Assembly: GCA_039619475.1 (NCBI GenBank)
Contig: CM077116.1
Span: 199,849,117 to 199,913,116, forward strand
DNA from: Icerya purchasi
Lineage: Eukaryota > Arthropoda > Insecta > Hemiptera > Monophlebidae
Reading direction: 5' to 3'
DNA length: 64,000 nucleotides
The position numbers and the translations under genes are program-made. Numbering within the stretch: the stretch's first letter is position 1; every line of letters starts with the position of its first letter. Below are positions 42,201-55,900 of the stretch, in pieces. Under the pieces are notes generated by a model. It was not told the origin of the DNA, ran no database searches, and saw nothing but the letters and a program-made list of their open reading frames with translations.

Positions 42201-45200
42201 AAACCCGTGGAATACTCTAAATGGTACGCTAAGTTTTTTGATCCCGTAAAGCTAAAAGATTTAATAATTCTACGTAATTTCCCTTCTTATCAGAATCGAC
42301 CTTTTCATCAAGACCCCAAAACGCCATCTCTTGCTGAGCCGTTACATCAGTTAAGCATTTGAAAATATATTGATTTTTACGTACTATTTACATTTTTAGC
42401 AATTTCATCTCAATGATAAACTGTATTAGCTCAAGCGGTTATTTTATTTTTACTGAAATTGACCAATGCAACCATATACACTGGACATGAGGAACTGATT
42501 TTTCGTGCCTTGTTTTTAGATTTTAAAAATTGCTTATATCGCGGTAACACCTTGCCGAACAGAAACACATCATCACTTCTGAGCTGAATGAGAAAACTAA
42601 TGAAAAACTTTTCAAACATGTGAACAACCGCAAAGCCATACCACCGTAGCACCATACAGATGAAAAACCACGAAATTATTTTCGTTGACCATCTTTTACT
42701 CCGCTTCTCAAATTCAAATATGACTTTTTATGTCCAGATTATCCTAAAAATTTCGACTGTCAAACGATCTATTAAATAAATCATCAATCACACAATCGCT
42801 TATTTTTAATAATCCTAATTACTATTAATGAAATTAACTTCTCACTCGAATAATGCTGGACACGACGCGATGACGACATTGGCCGTATAGATATGCACAG
42901 TCTCTAAACATTCCTACGCGCCTAAATTCAGACTATGCGCGCTTTCATATCCGTTTCAGAAAAAAATGTATTTTTTTCTACTTTTTTTTTTTTTTTAATA
43001 TTTTCTTTTAGTGGGTAAAAAAATTAAAATTTCGAAACTTCGTAAGTCCCTGCGTATACTAAAAAAACCTAGATATCTTGTTATTCGTGCTCGCAACCTG
43101 GCAGCCAGTTTTTTCTTCAGGGTGATAAATGAAATGTATTCTCAGCGGTGGTATTTAAAACCAAATAAGACAAATAAAACATATTACTAATGTAAATTCT
43201 TTTTTTTTTTCCGCTTTCCAACTACAGTCGGTGATTACAGCGACTGCATGCGCAAGCCGACACTACATTGGTAAGCTACAATACACGTTCGGCCGAAGAC
43301 AGGTACGGCTGGAAGAAAAGAATAAATTGAACACATGGTTCATCACACTACACATAGTCACAATATTCGGATAAGAAGAAGAAATAACGCGTGATATAAA
43401 ATCATTCTTTATCAGTAGGTTTTTATAAAAGTGCACTTGATTCGGAATAATAAAATCTGCAAACGAAGTAGAATAATAGATTCGTAATTTCAGCGATGGT
43501 TTTTCGAAAACCAATACTTACGTGATTGTTCATTGTTTCGTAATCGATTCTTCTCGACAAACCAATACTCCCATTATAATTGATGAAAAACTGCTTAGGA
43601 ACAATCGAACTGGCTTTAAAGTACGTCACATTATTACCCGTTAGGGTATCAACAGCGTATAATTGTAAAATAATAAATCCTACGTAAGATTCCTCTGGCA
43701 GATTAATTTCAACAACCGGATTCGAAAAGGACCATCCGGAACTTGTAATGAATTTTGGCTTCAGTGCATCGTTCGTTTCTATGTAAAGTGTCACATTAAC
43801 TGGCAAAACAAAAAAAATATATATTTTTAAAAAACTGTAAATTTATATCAAATTCAAAAAAGTATATGGTTCAAACGAACCTTGTGCTGTTCTTTTGTTG
43901 GGTACAGTTTTTAAATTCGACGGAATGAAAATTAATAGAACACGTTTTAATTAATTTATTAAATTTTCAATTTGCCGAATTTATAACATATGTAAATTAA
44001 TAAAGATTCGCTTTCTTGCATTTTCCCGCAGAAAAAACCTTGCTTTCATATTAAAAAGCGAAGTAAATAAATAAGTGCCTTCGTGTGAAAAATAACTTTA
44101 ATTTTTGTAGATGTCTCTACATTGACGGACCTGAAAAAGAAACAACCCCAAGAGAGTAACGCCGGAATGCTCGTATGAAGCATCCGGATAAGCGTCGCTT
44201 TTGTAAATAACACACTATAAAACTCTTATTACACGTCGACCAGTTCTTCTTATTTTGGTTAAAAATAAGTTTCTATTTTAATATTCGAGTTTTAAAGGAT
44301 TAAATAGGAAAAATGTCTAAAAATTATCTGTTGCACATGATTTTATTAGCTTTTATTCTTACACACAAGCAGTAAAAAAAAATAATTATTTTATAAATAT
44401 ACCATTATTTTTACACGTAAATGTTTTTAATGTTCTTTTAAATATCTGTTTTTTAGTTTTTTGTCTGCGACCTCAAAAAAAAAACGCCCATACTCAAAGA
44501 AAATAAAACAAAAATAGAAAAATAATAAACTAACACACTGCCTAGATTCCCGTGGTACATTTCGGTGTTATTTTAATAAATATATCTATTTTTTACATAA
44601 TAATTCTTTAAAACGATGAAATTTTTCGTGAGTAATAATATTTCCAGAATAATAATTCAAAATGTCTGCAAAATAATGATAACATTCGTAGCAAGATTTT
44701 TACCATCTTTTTCACGCTCAAGAAAATATTATTACAATTTTTCTAGTTTCGATAAATCAACAAAAAAAAACAAAAAAACCTTAAGATACATACTTTTTTT
44801 AAAATAAAAATTTATTTATTATTTTTCAGAAGTTTTATTATAGAAATACCTCTAGCGGACTGCTTTTGCACATCTACAGTCGCGTTTTTATCTACAGCTT
44901 CAACGCTTATTATTACAGCAGTAGCGATGTGATAATCAATCGGAGAATTCAATTTTATTTCGCCAGTATTTTCGTTTATTCTACAAACAAAATGAAAATA
45001 ACAATTAAAAATTCGCTAATTTAAACTGTAAATGAGATAAATTTATGTAAAAAGAGTAAACACCGTAAAATGTTTGTGCTACAGTTTAATATAAATATTA
45101 AGAGTAACCTTAAACAATGTAATAAATCATTCATTTTATGAATACGAATCACACTGAATGTACCTTCCTTTGATTTACTAAATTACTATTAAGAAAATTT

Positions 45201-48200
45201 TAGGAACAGGTGAAAATCAACATTATTATTTGTCGTAAGGTTTTCGTGCATCGCACGCATGTACCTTTTATTCTATTTGATTATCAATGATGTACGTACA
45301 TGTAGAATAGCACACTCTATATATTGTGCAAGTAACTAATACGCTAATTATTATTTTTATCTAAAACGTGAACTTGCCATATGAAACAGTAAATTCTTAT
45401 TATTACAACGGAATGTCCAGCCACTACAGCTATTTTTAATTTTACATCTATTCTATAATTCGCTAATTTTATCCGGACTTGACTACGGTACGATATTTCA
45501 TAATTCCGCATCTCGGATATTTTAATGATGTTAATTAAGGGAAATATTAATTTGTCACTGTCACGTACCTCCAAGCCGAAACAACGTTTCATTCTTTGTT
45601 TATAAGAAAGAACAATATGGCCAATAGATAAATATAATGTTCAATCTCCATTTTGTTTCTGATCACATTATTGAGTTGTGTTTTTAGCTGATGATGGGTT
45701 ATGCCCGAAAACGTTTCTAAGTAAGTAATCGTTTTATACTTCGAATTTGTTTGTTATTTTTGTATTTATTTTAAATCACTATAAAATAATTTAAGAGCAG
45801 AAATAATAAAATCAGAAGGAAATGAAAGAATACAAGAAGCATCGACAAGGCGAGTAGGGATATCACGCTTAAACAGAGAAGAATAGGACAATTGCTCGGT
45901 AGAAAAAGCCAGAATAATTCAAGGCGAGACAAAAAAAAAAAGGCAGAAACAACTCCACTTGGCCCTTTGGAATCGATAGAGAACCTAAAGCATTGGAAAA
46001 TTCAATTCTAGCCACATATTAGGAACAGATTTAATATAGAATGGTAAAAAAAGACATTGAATAGGCTGAAATTGGAAAAAACTGAAAGAGAAAAAAGAAG
46101 TTTATCATAACTTTAATTAAATGGCGAAAATTGAAGAACACGAAACGAAATAAGCGATAAAATTAGAGTTTTGTTGGAGGTAAATCGTTATTTATAAAGG
46201 ATAGAGAAGTAAGAAGAAACAAGTGAAGAGGAATAAATAGGCAGGCGCTTAATCAAAAAGCAACAATCTAAATAGGACGTCTATGAAAGAAAAGAGAATT
46301 CAGCAAGGATAGCCGTCATTTGATCTCAGGGCGGGCGAAGACAGGTATTTTGAATGCAATCTAATTTTGAAAGAAGAGCCCTGGAGGGGAATTGCCATAA
46401 ATAAAAGAACAGTATAATCCGGGACAGAACGGATAAAGGATTTATAAAACATGAGCAGGATCCGATCGCCTCAACAAAATTAGTGTGAGAAAGAGATTTT
46501 AACAGATTGAGTTTTTTAAGAGAAGATACGAAAGGAGAGGCGGTTATCAAGAAAGATTCCTAAATAGCGAAAAGAATTTATAAATTGGACCGCCATTTAA
46601 GGTAAGACTAATCAAAGAAGGATGTCAAAAAAATAACAAAAACATTTGTAGAAAAGAACCATTGAAAATTAAAAACAGAAATACGGAATAAAAAAGTAGC
46701 AATTGGTTTCGCCCCGATGAAGAACAATCTATCGAACAGAAAAGGGGCAGAGACAGACTCATCGAATTGAATCAGTGATAAATAGAAAAACATCAGGTTC
46801 AAAAAATATAAACCACCATTTAAAAGTGCGTAAAATGGATGAAAAGAAAAGAAAAGATAATGAATGAGTTACACAAAGTGTGGAAAAAGAAAAATGTAAC
46901 AATTAAAAAATATTAAAAATGTAACGGTATTTGGTTAATTTTTTTCAGAAAATACATAGAGAAAAAAACGTAATAATTCACATACACGAAAGCATCCTGG
47001 AAATCTTTAGCTAAATCTTCGTTTATCTGAAATCCTCTTTTATCTATTACACTAATAGGAGGAATAATTTTATATCGAATCTGTGCACTGCTGTCCGGAT
47101 CTAACGCCTCAACTTTTAAAATCGGTTCGCCTAAAACAATGAAAAATAAATATAAATACTTTGTTTTTACGCAAAAAAACTCTTTAAAGGTTTTTTATTA
47201 AAATAAATATCTTTAAAGGTTTCTTCTATTTCTACAAAATTTAAGACATAATTGGAATTAAAGTTGGCGTTATTGATGTTTCTTTTTTATTGTTTTTAAT
47301 GCATAATAAGTTTAAATAATTACAGAAGTATACATATTTCAAAAACACATTAAAATGTGTCTGCACCCGGAATATTGCTTACTACGAACTTAACAAGATC
47401 TAAGATCGTCATCGAATCGTCGGATTTATGTCGTTGATGTTAAATATATTCCGCATACTCCGACCGACATATTTACTTACATCTTCTATCGGTTTGTAAA
47501 ACATGTCTTCAGAAGACTAGGCTTTGTATTATGGATGGCATAACATACCCCATAAAATATCATTTTTATTTACTTTATTTCTGTGAAGAGCTGTAAAATA
47601 AAAACATTAGAAAGTATATTTTTAATACAAAACTTTTTACTTCAATAGTTCTTTCCTAAGACTTTTTCTCAAAAAAATGACAATTTTCAAAGCGGTGATC
47701 ATTATTTTACATACTTACAATTTAATATATCATTATTATTATTATTGTTACTTTAAGAACAAACAGTACGCATAAATATTCTTTAACAATCATAACAATA
47801 TATTACGGTGTATTTGTAAGTAAGTGATCCTAATCATACGTAGCTAGTTGGTTAGGCAACAGTGTTTCGTTCAAATAAAACATGTTTCAAATTATCCTAA
47901 CGCGAATTCGAAAATTCAAAAAATCATTATTAATGTGAATTAGCTGAAAATCCCCGGTCGAAAAAGATAATTTCATACGTACCGTCAATCGCAGAATTCT
48001 CAAAAATACGGCAGACATAAGTATTCATTGATGGAAAATACGGAACTTTATTGTTCACATCTTTAATATTCACACTAACAGTTGCTTCAGCTGTTTCTGG
48101 AAATGGAATACCTTTATCCACAGCTAATATAGTCAATTCATATTTATCTAACTGCGTTAGGTCCACATCTAAAATAGCCTCTTCCGAAACTGTAATTAGT

Positions 48201-48731
48201 CCTGATCTGAAAAATTACAAGTAATTTCAATAAAATTTATCGTGATTACAAATGTTTCTTAGAAATAAATGCGAACATCCTTCATAAAATAGACATTTAA
48301 GCATTGAAAGTTCTACCAGAATTGTACGGATTTTAAAATTCTCTTACAGAAGACGAGACGCAATAGTCTATAGTAAGCATGAGATATGTACTTTCGAAAG
48401 AAAACAAAAACTAAATTACTCGTTTCTCAACTAATAAAAATTTTTATAGTCCATCAACATTAATTAAGTACTCGCTACGTCACGTGGAAGGCAGTGGCAA
48501 ACCACCACGTATACCCCATCATATGCGTGCTAGTTAGTACACAGCAGACACACGTGGGACTGCATTTGTACGAGTATATCGATAAATCAAACAATTACAA
48601 TCAGTTCTGAATATAGTTTTGACTGAGTACGCTCGCACTGTATGTAACAATTGCCTAGTACACTACCTATATCTATACAACTGACATGTATGAATGGTAG
48701 CCGCCGACGCTTAGAAGTATGACATTATAAA

Positions 48732-48764
<33 letters not shown>

Positions 48765-49099
48765 ATATATATATATATTTCAAGGTTTGAAGATATTGTA
48801 GCCAGAATTTCAACAAATAAATGGAACTGGGCAGGACATGTCGCAAGACTAACAGACGTAAGATGAATTTAGGAGGTATTGAACGGGCAACCATGCAAAG
48901 GAATCTGAGACAAGGAAGACCCACAAGAAGATGGTCAGATGATTATAATAAAACAAGCCGGCCAGACTTAGGATAGACAACGGTGGAGGAATTTGGGAGA
49001 GGCCTACGTTAAATATTAGCGTCAGAAGGTTGCTTGAAGAAGAAAAATGTATATATATATATATATACATTTATATAATTATTTATATATATACATTTA

Positions 49100-49135
<36 letters not shown>

Positions 49136-52100
49136 AGTGGCGAATCCTCTGTCACTTCTAATCCTGCAGAGAAGTACAAAAGCAAACTGAAAAAGAAAGA
49201 AACCTATTAGTACTCCTCTTATCAGAGATTAATTTGTCTAAAGAAACAGTTTTAAACTTTCCAAGGGTAATCTGAGAATTCATCGCGAAGAAAATTCTTA
49301 ATGTGTAAGATATCAGTCGCTCATCAATGTCAAATAATAGTTGAATTCCGATTTTTCATTCTTATTACTTTCATCTATTAAAAATTACAAATTTTTAACA
49401 TTGAAAGTATTTCGAAGGAAACCTTCTACCCTTCATATTATGTATTAAATATAAAATCGACTGTATTAATTAAATTTATTTGAATTATAGTTTCAGAAAT
49501 ACAGAACAGAGCACGTCATTTATTTCATTCTAGGCATTGAATTACTTTTAAAGCTTTAAAACATTATCAGATTGCAACATTAAAAATTTTTCATTTCGAT
49601 GTAGGATTGATTACAATTATTCGCTGTAATTTACAGTTCGATATTTGATACGAACCCTTTAATGTATATGCAATTTTTAAATTTATTTTAGATACGAATA
49701 TAATTCGTCAATTTTTACTTCGTGAAAATTTAACAACGATGTTATCAACAACCTACTTAGAATCTATGTTAAAATTGTCAGCTCCGGATATCATACGATA
49801 TTCGATATGGTCAGTAGGTCCATCCGGATCAGTGGCTGTGACAGTTATCACAGACATTCCGCAAAGCGCTGTTTCGGGTATTGTTGCTTCATATGGAGTT
49901 CCGTGAAAAACCGGTTTTTGATTTCCCGGTATACCGACTCTTATTAAAACCGTTGTTTCCGCAAACAAAGCAGGAGTACCTAAAACCGAAAATTTCAAAA
50001 GCTATCAAAAAATAAGTTCCTAATTAAGTTGAGTATTAAAAATTTATTAATTAACTGCACATAATTCCAACAGAAGTAAGGACAAAATCATTTATTTTTT
50101 TTCATTTCTCACTCTACTCATAGATTTTTTGGGTGAAACGGTAGTTCACTATCGAGCGTTAATATTTAAACAATTACGTAAATACTTCCATTAATGTGTA
50201 TAATCCAATTATTTTATAAATTTACAAAAACGGACATATTGAAGATAATATTTACTTCATTATGATAAAGTTCTTTTGGAGCAATAAATATTTGCATGAT
50301 GAATAATATTTGCGCGGTATGAATTTTTGGAATAGTCCCTGACCATGAAACATATCCACGTGAAAAATACATAAGTTACTGCTTCAATTACAAACGTGCG
50401 TATACCAGGTGTTTGATTTTTATGTACTTACCAGCAATAATTTATGTATACACACTTTTAAATCCCTTTCCTCACACCATAAAAAAAGGACAACAAACAC
50501 AAATTATTATGAATTCGATATAAATTAAATAAGAGTGGTTATTCTTATTGATGATAATGATGATGATTCGTTTTACGTGCCATGTACACAAGGTCGGAGG
50601 CACAGGTCACAAGTCCTAGAGCTGATATTGAACAAGCCGGTTGTATACAGGCAGTACGCAACCAACTTTGTCTAGACTCAATGTTTCTTTGAGGCTTAAC
50701 GGAAGCTGGAACTGGATACGTTGATTTTTATAGTTGGTACAATAGAGCAGGAGGTGTTCGATGTTATCGGTTCATCATTGCAAGAACAGTGTGGGACATT
50801 CTCTCTTCGCAGCAGATGACCGTGTGTTAGAAGGGAATGTCTGAGGTGCAGTCGGCGCTAGGTGAATTTAGTTGTGATTACAGTAATTAAGTACAACGAA
50901 TGTCTTAAATACGTCACTTTAATCTTGCTAGGTGTGCTTTTAATATGATGCGTATTCTAAAAATCGGTTTATTGCCCTTGCGTTAAGTAATGTCACATAC
51001 TCTCGATTATTTCTTATCCATTTTTCTGACTTTTTCTTGAGACCTGGTTGTTCAGTTTTATGATACCGTCGATGAATTACCAAATAGCGCGCGATTAAAT
51101 AAAGTAGTAAAGAGTGTTTCACAAACAAATTATAGCAAACAGCTCTACTCGTCCCAGTATGTATTATTTAATTTATCTGAAACAGCTGATAATGATGTCA
51201 GCAGTTTTGAGAACGATTTGAATAATAAAGTTGCTCATGATATCGACATAAATTGGCAGATAGTTTCGCGCAAGCGTCGTGCCGGTAGTTCTACTAAAAA
51301 AACAAAATATGCTGATTCGTCGATGGGCGCAAGTAAGCATTCGAGACATCTATGCGTATTCAATGAGATGAAAATAAGACAACTTGCACGGTCTTATTTC
51401 AACAAAGCACTAATTAATGGTAAAATACATTCGCCCAAAATATATGAAAAAACTTTAATTATTAGTTTCAAAAATTATTCTTAATTCCGACTTTAAAATA
51501 TATTATTGTTTTAACGAATTCCGATAAAAGTGTTTCGATATTAGTCACACCTACCGCGTGAACGCGGAATTTTGAAAATGGTACTTAAATAGCTTTTTAA
51601 ATCCTTCACTAATTCTGCAGGTTCACTTGCATGACGCAGTTTTCAAAGAGAGTTGCTGACAATTACGACAAAGATTACCTTTACTGCGCTTCTTTTCAAA
51701 TTAATGATAATAATGAAAATTAAAATATATATTATAAGCATAGGCACGTTAGTTTAGGAAGAAGGTATTCTCTTTCTCGATTTAAAAAACAACAACACTC
51801 TAGCTACCATAAAACGGGCTGCGGAATATTCTTTAAATTTTTTATCTATCATCTTGATATATAAATTGTTATGGATTTCTCATCCCGACACGGATGCCGT
51901 TGTTATACACTGATCATTAACCCTGTCGACATTGCAAAGTCTTTACGGACTTCTGGTCTTTGGACCTATGGTCCTTATTCCAGAGCCTCGGTTCCAATCT
52001 CGCTAACGTCTTCGCTGCAGCACCTTTCCACTTGTTTTTGAATTTCGAGCGCCACTCCTTTCGACCAGAGACTAGTTCTTTTTCTTCAACAAACTGTTAA

Positions 52101-52951
52101 TAAAATCTATCGATATCTCAAAAAAAAAATGTATTAAAACAAAACAACAAAAGGTATGTGGGCGACGACTACGAAGTTAACGCGCTTATCGAAAATGTCT
52201 TTTGCACGTGCAGTCGACTTCTACCATAAACAAGACGATAAACTTAAGGAGTAGTCGCTGCTTATTAACTAAACTAATTAAAAATTACCCCCGGTGAGCT
52301 AGTAGTCCTGACAGGCATCTTCTGACGGCGCCGATATTTCTCGTACACCAAGACATTTAACGACAGTGTACTCATTTTCCTCACGCTACTATCATTCCTC
52401 ACCGTTAACATGTTCCCAAAGTAGTTATCTATCAATACTATAAAGATACCTGATTAGTTTACGTTAATTTTAAAATTACCACCGTAATCGATATTTAATA
52501 CATGAAGTTTTCGTCTAGTCTATGTGCCACTAGGACGGGAAATTCTTATTAATTCAAGTTATATGAAAATATTCTCATTTGCATTTATATTACTTTAATA
52601 TTACGTAACGTTAAATTTCCCGCAGAAATGTGCTAATCCAAAATAAATTATAATCGATAATATAAAGAGAACAGTTTCAATCACATTTTAACCGTTTGCT
52701 AAACAATTTCATAAGAATATTCAATCTACTTTATTTTATTGCAAATCTGAAATAAATAAATAATATAATTATACAATTATATAAATACCAATGAAAATAG
52801 TTATTTTACGTTAATTCGATAAATTTTAATTATATTGTATTAAACGTGTTCTATGAGATATATTGGTTCATCGCAACATTCGGCCCTTGAATTTTAAAAT
52901 TTTTGGGGTTTCATAGTTTGTCTACACCGTAATGACGAATATGAGTCTCCT

Positions 52952-52991
<40 letters not shown>

Positions 52992-55900
52992 AGCTACTAC
53001 AGAGCGGGCTGTGGACTTTTTTTGTTAATTTTTTTCTTGCAGCTTTATAATATAAATTTGTAATTATTTGTCGTCCACTTCCGGTACTTTAAATTTCCAT
53101 AATAATCTTATTTCTCTATGATTAGACCTATTCAGTTAATTATTAATATTTTCTATGTAACACTTAATCGGTATTAATATATAGTTTTTCGTTTATTTAT
53201 TTCCATTTCAGATCATTTATTTCCGCTACCATAAGGTACAAGTAAAAGTAAAGTAAGTCCCATATATCGTTGATAAAGTGTTATGGATTATGAAGTTAAG
53301 GTTCACAGTGTACTAAGCCTAACGGCACTAATGAAAGTAGGGGACCAGTGTTCCTTCCTCATGGCTGTCTTTACTTTCCCAGATTTCTTTGGCACCCAAT
53401 TATTTCAAGCTGGGTAAACCTGGGAGCGACTTCGATCCGGAACGAGACAAGTCTTAAACCTGTAACTTCCAGTTTGGTATCGGGAACGGTGTTTCCGTTA
53501 TGAGGTCGCTCGTCCTCGAACGTTGGGTAAATTGTTCTGATAATTTCCCGATAATTCGGCAGCATCGACGCTTAATGCTTTTACCTGTGAGAAATAGTTC
53601 AACTGAACAATTCAGTAGTAAAATATTTCAAGCAATTTATGTAAAAATATGTAAAGCTGGTGAAGAAGAAATTACGAAGAAACTATTAATTATTAATTAA
53701 AATAATTACCGGAATCCGTAGCTCGTATCCTGAGTTCATACTGACTTTTAGGCGTATGTTTGGAACTTGCTGGAGCGGCAAATGTTATTTCTCCGGTCCG
53801 TTTGTTTATATTAACGATGTCAAAATTAGTCATTTCTATCGTATAAACGATTATGGCATTATCCACCGAATCTGCATCTGTAGCCTACGTAAAGGGTGAA
53901 GCGAAAAAACTAAATAGAAAAAGAAACTATTTTGTAAAAATCTATAACAATATATACAAATTCGTACGTACTTTCACAAACAATCGAGGATGAAATTCAA
54001 CGAATCCCTCCCGCACGATTCTCCTATATTCCTCTTGCTCAAAAATCGGGTAATTGTCATTTACGTCATCTACCGAAATGAACACATCAACAAAAGATGA
54101 TCGACCGCCCCCATCTGTAGCTTTTAACACTAACGTGTAAGACCCCTGCATTTCGTAATCTAATTCTGAAAAATTTAATGAAAATCAATAAAATGATCTA
54201 AACGTGCGAATTATTCAGAAAGTAAATTTTTGTTTTTCAGAATAAAAAATTTTTCATCATAACTACGGTAATACTATTATCCGGCAATCGTCTCAATATT
54301 GGAAATGTATACTTTTATACCGGGAAAATTCAAGTGTATCTCACTACTTTAGTTATTGTTTATCGTTTTTTCCTTTTATTTCTTTAGACCTCTATGTGGC
54401 AGAAATAATTTCTAGTAAAAACGGAAATTATTTTCCCGAAAAAACTCAGAACGATATCCGAACAATTTGAAAAATTATTCCCAACCCGATAATTATTATG
54501 AAATTCCTTAAAATGATTTATATTTCACTTTGCGAAAGAGAAAAAAAATCAACAAAAGAATTTTTAACTTACTGTTTACTAAAGTAATGCCTCCGCTTTT
54601 AACGTCGGTTCTAAATTTATCAGTACCGAAACCGCTTAAACTGTAGCTTACGTCGGCAAACACACCGCTATCGTTATCTTCAGCCGTAATATCTGCCACC
54701 TTGGTACCAACTGAAGTGTCTTCTTTAACACGAATCACATATTGTTTCTGATGAAATGTCGGTACATTATCGTTAACATCGAACACACCAATTTCTACTA
54801 CGGAACTAGAAACTTCCGTTAATGAACCCTAGCTTAACGATACAAAACACGTCCGTTAGATCTTTACATATATTTCTTTTAAAAAAGCAGAAAATCTACA
54901 TCACTTATAAACAAATGCAAAATAATATCAAATTTTTCACTTAGCAACAACCAAAGGAAATAAGAATATTCAATTATGTATAAAAATAATTAACCGTTTA
55001 AAACAAAAAATAAGGAGAAAAACAAGAATCAGAAAAATTTATATAACATTAATGAACTAAAAAGAAAAAAAAAGAAGAAATTTTTTACACTACAATGTAA
55101 TCATTTTTTTTTTTTTTTTGTTTTCGTTACTTTCTTACGTTTTTATTAACGGATGCGATGACAACCAACTGAATATTTCGAATATTATTATCAAAATCGA
55201 TATCGGAATTATCTGTAAGTCGTATGACCACCGTAGTCCTACCGAATGCAGTAGTAGGTTCAACCGAGAACCATTCCTTGAAATTTAAACCTTCGTTATC
55301 ATATTGATCGATTACTACTGACTTCAATGATAAAAAAAATCTACCATTTTCTCCGTCATCATCATCCTGCACTACCATATCCAAACCTGGCAATGATGTC
55401 CCTTTACCTAAATTTATCACACAGTTCGATTAATTTTACTTTACTACGGAAAAAATTATTAATTAAATAAAAAAAAGTAGACATATTGACTTACCCAAAC
55501 GTCTACAGTGGAAGCTGACAAACTTTATGAGTTCTTTAAAGTGTGAACAACTTTTAAATATCTTTACGTTTATGTTTTGTTCTTTGCCAAATTAAAAGAA
55601 AAACTCCGAATACTACAAAACTTTTCATTATTCGCTTTACATTGGACGGAAATGTTCTTGAACATTTTACGTGCAACTAATTATTCAAAGTTCATAACTA
55701 AATAGAAATTTTAATTGTCTATCAATCAAGGGAAAGAAAAAAATATTAATTTTATTAATTATTTTCAGTTTCAATAGTTACAATCGGAACTTCGAAATAG
55801 TTAAATTGCATGGATTTCTTCTAGCGATTTATATAACTGTAACGAATCACTTACCGATATCTTCCGATATGTTGATCTTGAAAAAGTTGGAATTAAAATA

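Larger units (their letters stand above)
44981..46985. other. Cadherin intron 10
   Basis: A 2-kb intron with the hammerhead-like motif (45683-45721) and a minus-strand LINE relic (about 45780-46860). The remaining minus-strand frame 45344-45592 is unrecognised. Confidence 0.6.
49980..53709. other. Cadherin intron 7
   Basis: A 3.7-kb intron with a minus-strand LINE relic (50560-50885), a plus-strand ORF1-like fragment (about 51120-51484) and an A37 tract at about 52952-52989. A non-repetitive, less AT-rich stretch around 51880-52110 is not identified. Confidence 0.55.

Noticed and set aside
42431..42655. Minus-strand frame with LRSDDVFLFGKVLPRYKQFL considered as a piggyBac-type transposase fragment
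   Set aside because: The resemblance to the 'DExxxxFKGRxxxxQYxPxKP' block is loose, no second transposase motif lines up downstream and no TTAA-flanked termini were found.
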